64,000 nt of DNA from Conus ventricosus (taxonomy: Eukaryota; Mollusca; Gastropoda; Neogastropoda; Conidae), in the NCBI GenBank assembly GCA_018398815.1, contig CM031612.1, positions 5,903,412 to 5,967,411 on the forward strand, written 5' to 3'. Both the position numbers and the translations under genes were made by a program. The notes under the pieces were generated by a model. The model was not told where the DNA came from. It did no database searches and saw nothing but the letters and a program-made list of their open reading frames with translations. Shown one piece after another: positions 34,069 through 46,379 of this stretch (its first letter is position 1; every line of letters begins with the position of its first letter).

Positions 34069-35475
34069 AGTCTTAGTATACGATAAGAAGGCAGACCAAA
34101 AAGACGGAATTCTGGTAAGTTATTGTGTGCTTGTGACTTGACCTGCAAAAAAACAAATGTCACTTGTCAGACAACGAAACCAATCAATAAGGTGTCAAAA
34201 TCTTAAGCGATTTTCTTCCACTTTCTCTTCGTGACCTCTGAACTTGGACATTTTTTTAAAAATAATAAATTCAAGATTTATGTTGTCTTGGTTCTGTTTA
34301 AGTGACCACTTGGTTCTTTTTGTGTCATATTTTGTCACAGCATGTAACAGCCTAGCACTGTCACCAAAACTGTAGCATGCTATGTCAAAAGTGTGTTACT
34401 TGGCAGCTCTGAAAATAAATCATATTCTGTGTCAAAATTTTGATTTTGAATTTGTAAAGAAACCTGCTTGATCTAATCACAGAAAAAAAACCCAATGTTT
34501 GTGATAGTTAAAGTAGAAGCAATGGAAAAAGTTCCACAGGCCAGGCATCAATTGCAGACACTGCATACCAAGAGAGGGAAGAGGGTCAGTGACATGCTGC
34601 CACCATACCTGGTACAGGCTTGTGTCTTTGCCATGACTCACTGTCAGAGACATGCTACATGGCACAAAGGAGGGGTGGACGTCCTCGAGGCAATTCCCAT
34701 ACCCCCTGGCAGACCATGTAAAGAACCAAACTGGTTACACCTCCACCTTGCTTAAGATGACGGAGGACAAGGACCCAGGGAGATCCCTGACTGCCTGGGT
34801 GTACTGAAGAAGCCTGGCGACCTTACTGGCTATTGTCATGGGATGATAACGGTGGCGATTCAAGGACAAAAACAGCAGCAGCAAACTTTGGCACATACTT
34901 TGAACACCGACCATTGTGCCCTTGCCAAAAATCAGAGTTGAATCATGTCTTCATCTTTTGCAGTGGCTTGACGTACAGGTGATAGTCTTTCTAACTGGGA
35001 AAGATGGAATGACTAGATTATGTAACAAACGTGGGATAAATAAAACCAGGTGTCAGCGTCCACAAACGTGCACTTCAATTTGCATTTCTTTAAACACAGC
35101 AGCACATATGTACAGAACGGAAATCAACAAACTCATAAAGCAGAAAACCAGGAATTCGGGGGCCCCTACTACAACTATCGATTTTAAACGCACTTGCCTT
35201 CAAACGCACATTTCCCTCATCTCTTCTTTTCAATAAAAAAAAAAAATGTAAAGTTCAACTAGCAGTCACCCCGCTTTGAAACCCCTAAGTTAACTAGAAC
35301 ACATCCTAGATGTTCACTACACGCTAACTAAACAGACACAATGACACACCTTTCGACTAACTTGCTCTCAACATTTGAGAGGAACAAACTAACCTTCAAA
35401 GGGAACACACCTTGTGGGTTCTGGGGATCCATAAATTCCAGGACTGCCAAAGAATCGGCACTGGGCAGACGTAGA
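34069..35475. other. No feature recognised
   Basis: Unique sequence. The 86-codon ORF at 34495-34755 (MFVIVKVEAMEKVPQ ...) has no recognisable domain. Confidence 0.35.
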
Positions 35476-35538
35476 TACATATGCGCACAATCTCAATACA
35501 TATGCGCACAATCTCAGTACATATGCGCACAATCTCAA
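35476..35538. repeat. 21-bp tandem repeat, three copies
   Basis: TACATATGCGCACAATCTCA at 35476, 35497 and 35518. Confidence 0.95.
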
Positions 35539-35944
35539 TCTCCTTGATCTAAACACAAATCAATTGAAAGACTTGCAAGCAATGGCAGAAAGAAAAAAAA
35601 ATACAATAAATAAATAAATGAACAAAAAACAACATCATGGCAATGTATGTTCTCCAGCACGGATACAAAAAATGCATGTATGGCATACACTGACACCATA
35701 CATATTACAGCATACTCCACTGCAGCGTTGTCTCTCTCTCAAAACCTTGTTGTCAGTGACAACGAGTAAAAAACATATCCATCACAATCATTCAATGCTA
35801 GCATCAGCTGTTATCATTCTCTGACAGTCACCATCTTTTCATCACAGGCTTGGAGCTGTGATGCTACCTCTCACTGTCACAGTCTTTTTTCAAGTCACCG
35901 AATGATTGAAGTCATAAATTAATTGGATGGTATGTGTTAACATC

Positions 35945-37414
35945 ATCTGTCAAAGTCACAAGTTTTCCTCGCTATAACATTACCTGTCAAAGTCACAAGT
36001 TTTCATTGCTGTAACATTACCGGTCAAAGTCACAAGTTTTCCTTGCTGTAACATTACCTGTCAAAGTCACAAGTTTTCATTGCTGTAACATTACCTGTCA
36101 AAGTCACAAGTTTTCCTTGCTGTAACATTACCTGTCAAACTCACAAGTTTTCCTTGCTGTAACATTACCTGTCAAAGTCACAAGTTTTCCTTGCTGTAAC
36201 ATTACCTGTCAAAGTCACAAGTTTTCATTGCTGTAACATTACCTGTCAAAGTCACAAGTTTTCTTGCTGTAACATTACCTGTCAAAGTCACAAGTTTTCC
36301 TCGCTGTAACATTACCTGTCAAACTCACAAGTTTTCCTTGCTGTAAACATTACCTGTCAAAGTCACAAGTTTTCCTTGCTGTAACATTACCTGTCAAAGT
36401 CACAAGTTTTCCTCGCTGTAACATTACCTGTCAAAGTCACAAGTTTTCCTTGCTGTAACATTACCTGTCAAAGTCACAAGTTTTCATTGCTGTAACATTA
36501 CCTGTCAAAGTCACAAGTTTTCCTCGCTGTAACATTACCTGTCAAAGTCACAAGTTTTCCTTGCTGTAACATTATCTGTCAAGGTCATAAATTGCCATCT
36601 CTGTAACATTACCTGTCAAAGTCACAAGTTTTCATTGCTGTAACATTACCATTCAAAGTCACAAGTTTTCCTTGCTGTAACGTTACCTGTCAAAGTCACA
36701 AGTTTTCCTTGCTGTAACATTATCTGTCAAGGTCATAAATTGCCATCTCTGTAACATTACCTGTCGAAGTCACAAGTTTTCATCGCTGTAACATTACCTG
36801 TCAAAGTCACAAGTTTTCATTGCTGTAACATTACCTGTCAAAGTCACAAGTTTTCATTGCTGTAACATTACCTGTCAAGTCACAAGTTTTCCTTGCTGTA
36901 ACATTACCTGTCAAAGTCACAAGTTTTCATTGCTGTAACATTACAGGTCAAAGTCACAAGTTTTCCTTGCTGTAACATTACCTGTCAAAGTCACAAGTTT
37001 TCATTGCTGTAACATTACCTGTCAAAGTCACAAGCTTCCTTGCTGTAACATTACTGTCAAGGTCATAAATTGCCATCTCTGTAACATTATCTGTCAAGGT
37101 CATAAATTGCCATCTCTGTAACATTATCTGTCAAGGTCATAAATTGCCTCTCTGTAACATTATCTGTCAAAGTCACAAATTTTCCTCTCTGTAACACTGT
37201 CCATCAAAGTAACAAATGTTCATCTCTGTAACATTATGAATATCGTTCAAAGTCACAAACTTTCATCACTGTAACATTATCTCTCAAAAGTAACAAATTT
37301 TCCTCTCTGCAAATTGTCTGTCAAAGTCACAAATTTTCATCTCAATCCATTATCTATCACAGCCATGCATTTTCATCACTGTAACACTATCTGTCAAAGT
37401 CACAAACTTTCATC
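35945..37414. repeat. 37-bp minisatellite
   Basis: About 38 copies with GTCAAAGTCACAAGTTTTCC and TTGCTGTAACATTACCT. Copies diverge towards the right end (GGTCATAAATTGCCATCTCT variants), where the array decays. Confidence 0.96.
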
Positions 37415-37542
37415 TCTGACACTGAAAAAGTGTTGTGATTTCTCATCATCACAATCTCTGTTCTAAGACACAAACAATTCTGACACTGAAAAAGTGTCGT
37501 GATTTCTCATCATCACAATCTCTGTTCTAAGACACAAACAAT
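37415..37542. repeat. 64-bp tandem duplication
   Basis: TCTGACACTGAAAAAGTGT at 37415 and 37479, each followed by GATTTCTCATCATCACAATC. Confidence 0.95.
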
Positions 37543-37639
37543 CCTATCAACTGTTATATTCACTGTTCTTTTTGTCACTGACAATGAATCAAAAAATCCA
37601 TTGTCCACTCGATAAGTTTCTCCCCTCACACTGATCAAA

Positions 37640-38370
37640 ATGTAACAACATTATTTGTCACAATCACAACCTTTTCACATGATAATGAACTTTCACAGTA
37701 CCAGTCACAATCTTTTCATCTCAGTAAATGAAATGAATGTAACTGTCATAATCACCATCTTTTCACCTGAAAATGAACTTTCACATTCATATCCACATTT
37801 CTTTAATCCCACAAAGAATGTTCACATTATCTCATCTGCAACAATCACCTGACAATGAATTTTCACATTATTTCATCTGTCACAACCACCTGACGATGAA
37901 CTTTCACATTATCTCACCTGTCACAATCACCTGCCAATAAACTTTCACATTATTTCATCTGTCACAACCACATGACCATGAACTGTCATATTATCTCACC
38001 TGTCACAATCATCTAACAATGAACTTTCACATTATCTCCTCTGTCACAATCATTTGACCATGAACTGTCATATTATCTCACCTGTCACAATCATCTGACC
38101 ATGAACTGTCACATTATCTACTGTCACAATCACTGACCTGAACTGTCACATATCTACCGTCAGTCATCTGACAATGAACTGTCACATTATCTCACCAGTC
38201 ACAATCATCTGACCATGAACTGTCACATTATCGCATTATCTCACCTGTCATAATCATCTGACAATGAACTGTCACTTTATCTCACCAGTCACAATCATCT
38301 GACAATGAACTGTCACTTTATCTCATCTGTCACAACCCCCTGACAATGAACTTTTGTATTATCTTGTCTG
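37640..38370. repeat. About 40-bp degenerate repeat
   Basis: Roughly fifteen copies built from CACAATCATCTGACAATGAA and CTGTCACATTATCTCACC. It shares short words with the 37-bp array to its left and may be a diverged relative. Confidence 0.85.
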
Positions 38371-40530
38371 TCAAAGTCACAACCTTTTCATTTGACGAGA
38401 GACATTCCCATTACACATACAACGTTTTGATAAGACGATACAGACACAACGTTTTCATGCCAACAATAAACTTTCACGTTATCTTAATTTGTCACAGCTA
38501 CAACATTTTCATCTGACAGCGGATTTCTACATTATCGACTGATCACAACCATCTCTGACATCAACAATGACAACGAGCTACAATATTACCTCTGGCTACC
38601 ATAACCTTTTCGTTCAATTCAACGGCAGATTATCTATTCAACCATGATCTTTTCGTTACTGCACATTGAAATCTGGTCTGACAGAACAAAAACATTCATG
38701 GCATTTTAACTTCAACGACACTGACCAAAGTGACGATTATCAGCACTGACCCAAAAAACAAATCATCTCTAAATTGCACAATCTTTCAGCACAAAAAGCG
38801 CAGCGTCAGCATTGCTAAGACACTCCCAAACATGGTGCATTCATGCTGTCCACAAGTCATTTTGGAGAAAAATGAGAGAGTTGTGGAAGATTGGTGTAAA
38901 TAGATTGTCTGCTTCCTTTCAACTCATTTCAAACTAATCTAAGAAGAAAAATGAAATGACAAAACAGTGCAGATCCAGTCTGCAAAATGTCCAACACCAC
39001 ACCAGAAACAAAATAAACTAACCCCCAAAACTCTAGAAACGTAATAAACTAACCTGCAAACTCTATTCATGTGGGTTTTTTGTTACAGCCCAGCCGACTG
39101 CGAAGGGCCATATCAGGGCTTCATCTCATTATGGTTGCTCTTTACACCGATGCTTGAAAAAAAAATCACATACACAAAAGTCTTTTTTCTAAAAACATGT
39201 TGGAATTGCTTTTAAATCTTTCTTCCATAAAATCTTACGTCAGATGAAAAAAAAAAAAATGTGCATCCCTTTCAGGAACCTAACTCAGCCCCAAACTCCA
39301 GTGACTGAGGGCGAAGGTATGGAAATAATTCACACACACTTCAAAATCATACTCAAGTTTGAAGTTCTCTCAGCACATAACATTCATCCACAGTTACCCC
39401 CACCTTCCTGTTCGAAAATGAACGAAGGGAGGTAACTCATGAAAATGACCACAAACAGACAGGAATGAAAGTTCCTTTGTTTTCTCTCACAGGCCAGATA
39501 GAAAGTTACGAGTCAATGTCAGAATGACTGATGAACTTAATACCACACAACTGTCAGCTGACGAGCGTTTGTCCCAAACATTTTGATAAATGCTGTCATT
39601 CATTCCTGTAGTTACTTCCCCATGTAATCAGGAGCAAAAGATAACAGTCTAGTAAATATCAACAAGCAAATACACAAGCAATCATCAAATCTGATCGCCG
39701 ATCATTGAAACTAGTCGATAATTTTTTTTCTTTCTGGATAACACTCACTTAATTCAACAGCATATAATACATAATCACAACCATACCCTTGGATGATATA
39801 TGTACACTTGTATGGCAAAAGATGAATACTGAAAAAAAAGAATAAACACCATGGATTTGCCATTATATAGCAGTAAACATTGCACTGTTCACGATAATAA
39901 CAAAAACAACTTGTAAACCAATCTATGGGAAGTTTGCAGCTTTGTATATCAAATCAAGTGGGCATCATCTTAAGTGTTTGAGCAGCCTTTTTTTCTAATC
40001 AAAGCCAACACTTTACAAAAAGCATGCATTCAACTTCAGTGCCTCTTTGCACTATGTACACTTTGTTTTTTCCCACAAATACAAGATTTTCTAGTCACAA
40101 CCATACAAGGCGAATTGGTCATTGCTCGAAGAGCAGACAAAAAGAAAATGTCTGCTAGTTAAACTACATTTTATCTACACATTGTCTACCTACAGACATC
40201 TACTCAAAACTACTCAAGGCGTAAGTGCGACTTAACTACCATATTTTTTTTTCAGGCTACAAGGCATTTGACTCTATGGCACACCCCTTGATGGCAAACA
40301 CTTCCCTACTCCTTGTCCCCCCCCCCCCCCCCCCCCCCCCTGACTGTTTCCCTGCCCTCCCATTTCCACCCCCCACCACACTACCCCAAAAGAAGCTACC
40401 TGTTCAATGTGTGAGGTGTCTAAATACTGGGCACACAAATGTCCAAACAACTTTTCCTATGAAGTTTGACATATCTCCCAAATCCTAACAGGTAAGCAAG
40501 AAAAGAAAGAAAAAAAGAAGATGAAGTTTC
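38371..40530. other. No gene recognised; C run
   Basis: AT-rich unique sequence. A C run lies at 40318-40340. No exon, RNA gene or transposon recognised. Confidence 0.4.
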
Positions 40531-41375
40531 TGGGGCCCTTCATGCCCTATCTTCATGGTGACCTCTGGTGAGTTCCAGTCGTGGTCACATTGACATCAGC
40601 CAGGTCATGGGAACTGTTGGTGGACACACGTGGTAACCCTCCGGCGGGGAACACTCACTCATGATGGCTGTGCCGCCAGGCAATCACTGTCGTCACCAGC
40701 AGGGCTTAGCTGGTGGTGTCCTGCAAATGCTGGATCAGAATGGGCACGGGGGCCAGAATAGCTCAGCTGGTAGAGCGCTGGACTTGTAATCCAAGAGTTG
40801 CGGGTTCGAATCTCCGCCAGAGTGTTTTGGTCCAGGGGGATTTTACCCTTGGAGTTAACATTGGTTCTGACTCCATTTCCCATACAGTCCTTCGAATGAG
40901 ACTATAAACCGAGGTTCCGTGTGTGAACGCACGCATAACATCTTGCACACACGTAAAATCCCATCACCAACTTTCGGAAGAGAAGGCCAGTTTGGCTGTT
41001 GGTATGGATGACACGTTACACATAGCATGCACCTTCCCTGAAGTTGGCGTATGGCTGCCTTAATGGCGGGATAAAAAAACGGTCATACACACAAAACTCC
41101 ACTCCCTATGCAGGGGGTGTTGCAGGAGTATCAGCCTGCGTACGCAGAAGAAGAAGAAGAATGGGCACCACAGAACACCAACAAAGTCACTGGCAGCAGT
41201 GCAGTGTCTCCTCCAGTGGGTTTCCTCATGATGACCTGACACTGGCTGCTCCCTGTGGATTGCTGTTGCCTGTGCCTGCGCTATGGCAGGACAGGCACAG
41301 TTGTGGCTGTGAATGGGGTAGCAAGAGTGTGTGGCTGGAGGATGGGGGTGGGGTTGGGGGGGGGGGGGGGGGGAG
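40531..41375 (+). mobile_element. Copy of the long SINE tail element, split by a SINE
   Basis: GGCCCTTCATGCCCTATCTT, CATGGTGACCTC and TGTGCCGCCAGGCAATCACT match, in reverse complement, parts of 47742-48200. The copy is interrupted by the SINE at 40748-41157 and resumes at 41168 (CAGTGCAGTGTCTCCTCCAG). It starts just after an A/G-rich stretch, as a 5'-truncated copy would. Confidence 0.7.
40748..41157 (+). mobile_element. Full-length 410-bp SINE, tRNA-Thr-like head
   Basis: The head reads AGAATAGCTCAGCTGGTAGA (A box), a CTTGTAA anticodon-type loop (TGT, Thr-like), and GCGGGTTCGAATCT (B box). The body contains GTTAACATTGGTTCTGACTC, then the shared TATGGCTGCCTTAATGGCGG to GCGTACGCAG end and a (GAA)n tail. 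An 11-bp AGAATGGGCAC occurs at 40737-40747 and 41157-41167 as the target-site duplication. It is inserted into the element at 40531-41375. Confidence 0.95.
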
Positions 41376-42394
41376 TTAATTCCACTGAAGTGACATGGTA
41401 GATTCAACAGTCAAACTTCTGACCTCATGTTTGTGACTGGGGTTAGAACCTTTTCTCTTTCTTCCTCCACTTCTGAACCAATCATTTCTTCAATCCTAAC
41501 TGAAAGCAAGCCGTCTGATTTTCGACTTTGGTTCCTTTGGTTTTTGTGGACAACCCCGGTTGTTCACTCAGCACTGTACAAAATGACCCAAGGTCTACAC
41601 CCTCATGTTTAGACAGGTAGACCTACTGAAGGAATCAGACGACTTGCCATGTTTTACATGACACTGGTTGATCAACTGTCAGATGCAAACTGAAATACAT
41701 CTTGTGACTTCCATGCCAAGGAAGAAATAATACTACAACCACACCAAACCTGCACATGTCACCTTTTAGCGGACTAGTGTACATGTAAGATTGATTGCTG
41801 GCTAATGTTATGTTGATTTGTATTTTAAATTTGATTTTCATACTTTTTTTTTTTAGCGCACACACGTGCCAACGCTGAGTTACCCAGACCACTCTGGATT
41901 ATGAAGCAGCGTCGATCGAACTTCAAACTGCAAATTGCCTTGTAGCCTGAACATTACAGTTTCAGATTCAGATAAATCATTCTATATGAAAAAAAAGAAA
42001 GAAATCCAGCTAGAATATCAACATGTGCCAAAATGTCTACATACATGCTGAAATTCCTGCCAAGTACAGGCAAAACAAAAGCAGAAATCAAATTATCCTG
42101 TAAAAAAAAAACAACAACAAAAGTCCCCATCAGCAATGCATGATTCATTAAAAGACTTTTCAGACTTGCTGGTTCTCTCCATGCAACGATAACACAAATA
42201 ACGCAATTTTCTACTAAACTAAAGTTCTGTAAGATTCTCATTTGCACCTGTTTTGCATCCTGGATGTATCTGCATTTGATTCCCTTGAAAAGCACTCTAA
42301 ATATATATATATATATATCTGCTGCCCAAACTCAACCGACGCTATGTACAGTATGGCAGCAGTTGACCAACGCAGCATTCAAAAACATAATGCG
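41376..42394. other. No gene recognised
   Basis: Unique sequence with a short (AT)n at 42301-42320. Confidence 0.45.
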
Positions 42395-42655
42395 ATGAGT
42401 GAAGAAAGAAGGGTAGGGCAGGAACAGGACCACGGTGAAACACAGGCTGTGGTTGATGAGAACAGAAAGAAGGGTAGGGCAGGAACAGGACACGGTGAAA
42501 ACAGGCTGTGGTTGATGGGAACAGAAAGAAGGGTAGGGCAGGAACAGGACACGGTGAAACACAGGCTGTGGTCGACGGGAACAGAAAGAGGGTAGGGCAG
42601 GAACAGGACACGGTGAAACACAGGCTGTGGTCGACGGGAACAGAAGTTGCAGGTG
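42395..42655. repeat. 60-bp minisatellite, about four copies
   Basis: Units contain AGAAGGGTAGGGCAGGAACA and GGACACGGTGAAACACAGG. Confidence 0.94.
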
Positions 42656-43885
42656 TGACAGGAGCAAAGGGGAGAGAACTGGACGACAGGGTCAGAGAGG
42701 GGGACACAGGTCCGAGAGGACTTGAAGAACTGAGAAGTCCATAGTTTGAATCTGACAGCACACACTTACACTCACACACACATACCACACCACACATCAC
42801 ACATACACACACACACACACCAAACCACCATACATCCCCCCAACACCCTCTCTCCCACCCACCCCCCATCCACACACACAACCAGCAAGCCCATCACCTC
42901 CAGCCCTGTCTTGGACCCCCCCTTCCACCTCCTCTCTCAGCCCATCCCATCCCCCATCCAACTGGAAGAAGAAATAAGGTCGATTTAGAAACTCCTGATA
43001 CTGGACGCAGAGGCAGGAATCAGAAGGGGCACGCCTGGAGCCATCTAGCATGAAAGGCCCCGCACAAAGGCTGTTTTTGTCGACCTTTGCACAAGGTGGG
43101 TCACAGGGCATAAGCTTACTAGCCATTCTGACAAATCAAACTGATAAAAAAAAATCAATTCAGTCATGTTACTAACTTCATAAGCATCTTCAAACTTAAC
43201 AGAAGCACCCCGACAGTTCAACCGATCACCACCGAAGCAAGTAACACACACACACCACTGCATTCCACACTGGAAACCACACTGCCAGACACAGGGCGAA
43301 GCAGGTGAAGGCAGAACAGACACTGAAGGCTGCCCAAACCCAAGAAGATCTGCAAGAGTGGCGGAAGTTTGCATCCAATAGTTAGCAGGTCATGCATCTA
43401 TGAGCTTGCAATGCGTATAAATACAATTCATACGGCTGGTTAACAACAAGACGTACAGGGCAGGTTGTCAATATTTTGCATCTCATGGAACAACTGATTT
43501 TTTTTTTTTTTTGCTTTTCAGAGCAATAAGAACGTAAGTCAAAACAACAAAAATCTGGGGGATTCAGCTGAAAGGAACATATACTGGATGCAGCAAAAAC
43601 CAAACGGAGGGAGAGAAAAGAGACTTACAAAAAGAGAGAAAGAAGAAGAGTGAGAGAGAGAGAGAGACAGAGAGAGGAGAGAGGAAGAAGAGACAGAGAG
43701 AGAGAGGAGAGAAAAGGAGAGGGAGAGAGAGAGAAGAGAAAGAAAGAGAGAGCAGAGAGAGAGAGAGAGAGAGAGACAGAGACAAAGAGAGAGAAAGAAA
43801 GGAGAGAAGGAAAAAGGGAGAATTTTTCTCCTCGGCCTCTCGTTCTCTTTTTCATCCTCTGTTTCGCCCATAACTCCATCAGGTC
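42656..43885. other. Low-complexity tracts
   Basis: CA-rich 42760-42830, poly-T at 43499-43512, and (GA)n 43640-43800. Serine/leucine-rich minus-strand ORFs over the GA tract are artefacts. A minus-strand segment near 43265-43385 could be coding but lacks support. Confidence 0.6.
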
Positions 43886-44187
43886 ACACGGTGGACGAAG
43901 TGGGAAACTGATCTTCACCCGCTGACTGACGGTGAAGACAGGCACCAGCCTGACCTTGAACCCCGGCTCCGGCAACACCACCTTGCCCACAGACAGCGGC
44001 TCCACCCCGGCAACGACAGCAAGTAGGAGAAGATCACTCCGCTGTCTCCCGCCACTGTGACGCACAGAGTGACGGGACACTGGCAGCTGGTCCATGGACA
44101 GCAGGGACTCCATCTTGCCGTCCCGGCAAAACGCCAGGCATCCATTGGAGCACACAATGCCGGGAGTGAGTGCCGTCATTCCCACTG
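43886..44187 (-). CDS. Candidate exon of unidentified gene
   Basis: On the minus strand a CTTTCCTCCCAG acceptor precedes a frame open for about 100 codons: MTALTPGIVCSNGCLAFC, MESLLSMDQLPVSRHSV, VVLPEPGFKVRLVPVFTV. GC content (over 55%) stands out from the AT-rich flanks. A second frame over part of it (VTLCVTVAGDSGVIFSYLL) is also open, so a frame slip is possible. No 3' splice donor is clear; the frame runs on towards the GA tract. The exon lies downstream of 44429-44560 and 47396-47649 on the same strand. The product is not recognised. Confidence 0.45.
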
Positions 44188-44428
44188 GGAGGAAAGATTG
44201 AACATGTTTTAAATAAGGATGATGAAAACACACACACAACACTAAGAAAATGAACAACAAATTGAAAACAAAGCAAACAAATAAAAATCATCTTACAGCT
44301 TTCATGAGAAAAACACTCTCTAATGATTTACAAACTGAAAACCAGTAGACAGAAGATGCTAAAAAACCCCATCAACTTTGATAATCTCACATGAATTAAA
44401 GCCGACAACAGACACAAAGGACACAGAC

Positions 44429-44560
44429 CTGATCTTTGGAGCTGGAGCGTGTCGTGAGCGACACCCACCCCACAACAAAGATAGCCCGAGTTGATGTTAC
44501 GATCTTGCTGGTGTTCTTCTCCACCGTCACGGTCCACTGCGACGACTGGTCAGGGCCTCG
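44429..44560 (-). CDS. Candidate exon of unidentified gene
   Basis: Minus-strand frame: DQSSQWTVTVEKNTSKIVTS then TRAIFVVGWVSLTTRSSSKD, ending at CAG/GTCTGT. The alternation of Val/Thr/Ile suggests beta strands. The acceptor side is unclear because a tRNA-like sequence lies directly upstream (44580-44625). Grouping with the neighbouring minus-strand exons is by strand and order only. Confidence 0.4.
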
Positions 44561-44574
44561 GCGTTGACGTGGTG

Positions 44575-44800
44575 GAGTTAAAACCCACGAGATGAGGGTT
44601 CGATTCCCTGCCCGTGGCGTGGAGACGGACTCTGCGACTCCAGGCTAGAGGAAAGAATCGCTCTTACCAGGGGAGGTGACCACCATGGATCGAATTGTAG
44701 AGTGATGACGGTGCACTTTTCAGCAGCATCCTGAAACAGTCGGTACACTGCAATACTCCATGTATGAGGACACCACTGAGAATCAGAAAAGCCGATCAAC
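44575..44800 (+). mobile_element. Possible SINE fragment
   Basis: GAGGGTTCGATTCCCTGCCC carries a B-box-like core, and the following 150 bp have no coding signal. The A box is weak. Confidence 0.3.
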
Positions 44801-45224
44801 TGAACATCAGGAGAGAACTGTTAGGGTAGGAGCTAACCCTAGCTGAAGCTTAAACAAAAAAAATTGTATATAATGCTTCAGAGATTAGCACTTGAAACAA
44901 ATGAAATGTAAGACATAACAAACACAACCACACCACAAATTCGTTTTTGCAGAGTGTCAGATAAGTCACGTGCATCTGCACAAGCACTCCTCTTGTGGAG
45001 AACCTAGACATACAACCAGCAAGAATCAATCCATTGAGGGAAAATTGATCTGCACATTCGCTGGAGTGGAGAGACACCTTTCTGTTTTAGGACTGTTGTA
45101 AAGTCATAGGCAGACTGAACTGAGAATCTTTGATAATTATCAGGAGAATAAGAGCTTAGACCTGTTACCAGATTGGGCCCTTTCTCTGTCTAGACATTAT
45201 TCAACTAGGGATTAGATCCAGCTC

Positions 45225-45590
45225 TTGTACCAGCCGCCATTGTTTCAGTACTCAGCATCACTGATATCTAGCGGGGAGGTTGTGGGTTCAATTCCCAACA
45301 CAGCCTATCGTTGTGGAATTTTTTTTTTTTCCGTTGAGCAGCCTACAAAAGCTGAGTTTGGCTACGGGCTCAGCTGGGAAGACTGGGACCACACAGCTGA
45401 GTTTCCACCCTGAAATGGATGCGGCTCTGAGAGTGCTGCTCAAATTTCCTGCCAACACTGCAGGTGTCTGTACCTCTCGGGCCTGGTTGACACTGGAGAT
45501 ATGATGATAGTAGTGTCGAGTACAGCCCTGTCATGCTGTCTCAGATTCGGAATAGAACTCAGTAGCATCATCTTCACTATCCTCAATGAT
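45225..45590 (+). mobile_element. SINE, same family as 48210-48580
   Basis: The B box is degenerate (GTGGGTTCAATTCCCAAC at 45282). The body shares GAAGACTGGGACCACACAGC, TCGGGCCTGGTTGAC and GTACAGCCCTGTCATG with the minus-strand SINE at 48.2-48.6 kb, and later GTAGCATCATCTT. Confidence 0.85.
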
Positions 45591-45792
45591 CGCATGAACA
45601 TTTAGAAACACAAACAAAGAAACAGCAACCAGACCTATCTCTTGTCACTCACTTGTGCAACCTTTTGTCTCATATTCACTGAAGAGTATTCAAAGACAGG
45701 AGCTGGATTCTTCATCAACAGAAAGCAAAAACAAAAGACAGAAATGGACAACAGATCTAACTTCTCTTCCGTTTTTCCAATCTCCATCTCAC

Positions 45793-45914
45793 TGCAACTT
45801 TGCGCAGAAGATCGAAAGCTGATGCTCTGAATTCAATGACGGAGCAACGCATCCTTGACAGGGCCTCTCTGCTCCACACAAGTGCTTGTGAGTTTCGAGG
45901 CCAGCTCAGTGTGT
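45793..45914 (-). CDS. Weak candidate exon, minus strand
   Basis: A strong acceptor (GATTCTCTTTCACAG on the minus strand) precedes two competing frames. One, in phase with the exon ending at 47396, gives HTELASKLTSTCVEQRG and a stop after DALLRH. The other gives SQALVWSREALSRMRCSVIE and could use a GTGAGA donor at 45792. I cannot choose between them. Confidence 0.25.
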
Positions 45915-46003
45915 CTGTGAAAGAGAATCACACCAACCAAATAAACATGGTTAGATTATGGTGAATCTGCCAGACACCAGGGACAAACAAATTACAAGAC
46001 AAA

Positions 46004-46041
46004 ACTCGACGCGTTTTGACTCTTAGGTCTTCTTCAGCAAG
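46004..46041 (-). ncRNA. Hammerhead-like retroelement motif
   Basis: The minus strand reads CTGAAGAAGACCTAAGAGTC followed by AAAACGCGTCGAG. It pairs GACCT/AGAGTC around AAG and ends CGCGTC. It is a diverged relative of 48763-48801: the GAAA core is AAAA here. It was probably part of a retroelement end. Confidence 0.35.
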
Positions 46042-46379
46042 GCAAACAACATTCAGGACAATGAAAACGAAGATCAGTAATCACTTATCTTCTTGAATTC
46101 GGCGCAAATGGGGCGTTGAATGAAAATCAACTAACAAATAAACATGCACTGAACAGGGTATATTTAGAAAGGCATGCACATTTTCCCACAAGCTTGCACA
46201 TATTTCTAAATCTTCTTATGATTGTTAAAAAAAAAAGAGCAGTAAAAAATGCTTTATATATGAGGTTAGCATAAGTGTCTTTTGCAGATTTTCATTTATC
46301 CATTTTCTCATTCCTTCACTAACAACCTTGACACCTGGAAAGTACTTGAATGTGCATGGCTATATATATTATTATGTCA

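Noticed and set aside
40748..40820. A functional tRNA-Thr gene
   Set aside because: It is the head of a SINE with body, tail and target duplication, and the anticodon and acceptor stems have mismatches.
43539..43925. Ser/Leu-rich and Arg/Glu-rich ORFs on opposite strands
   Set aside because: By-products of the (GA)n tract.
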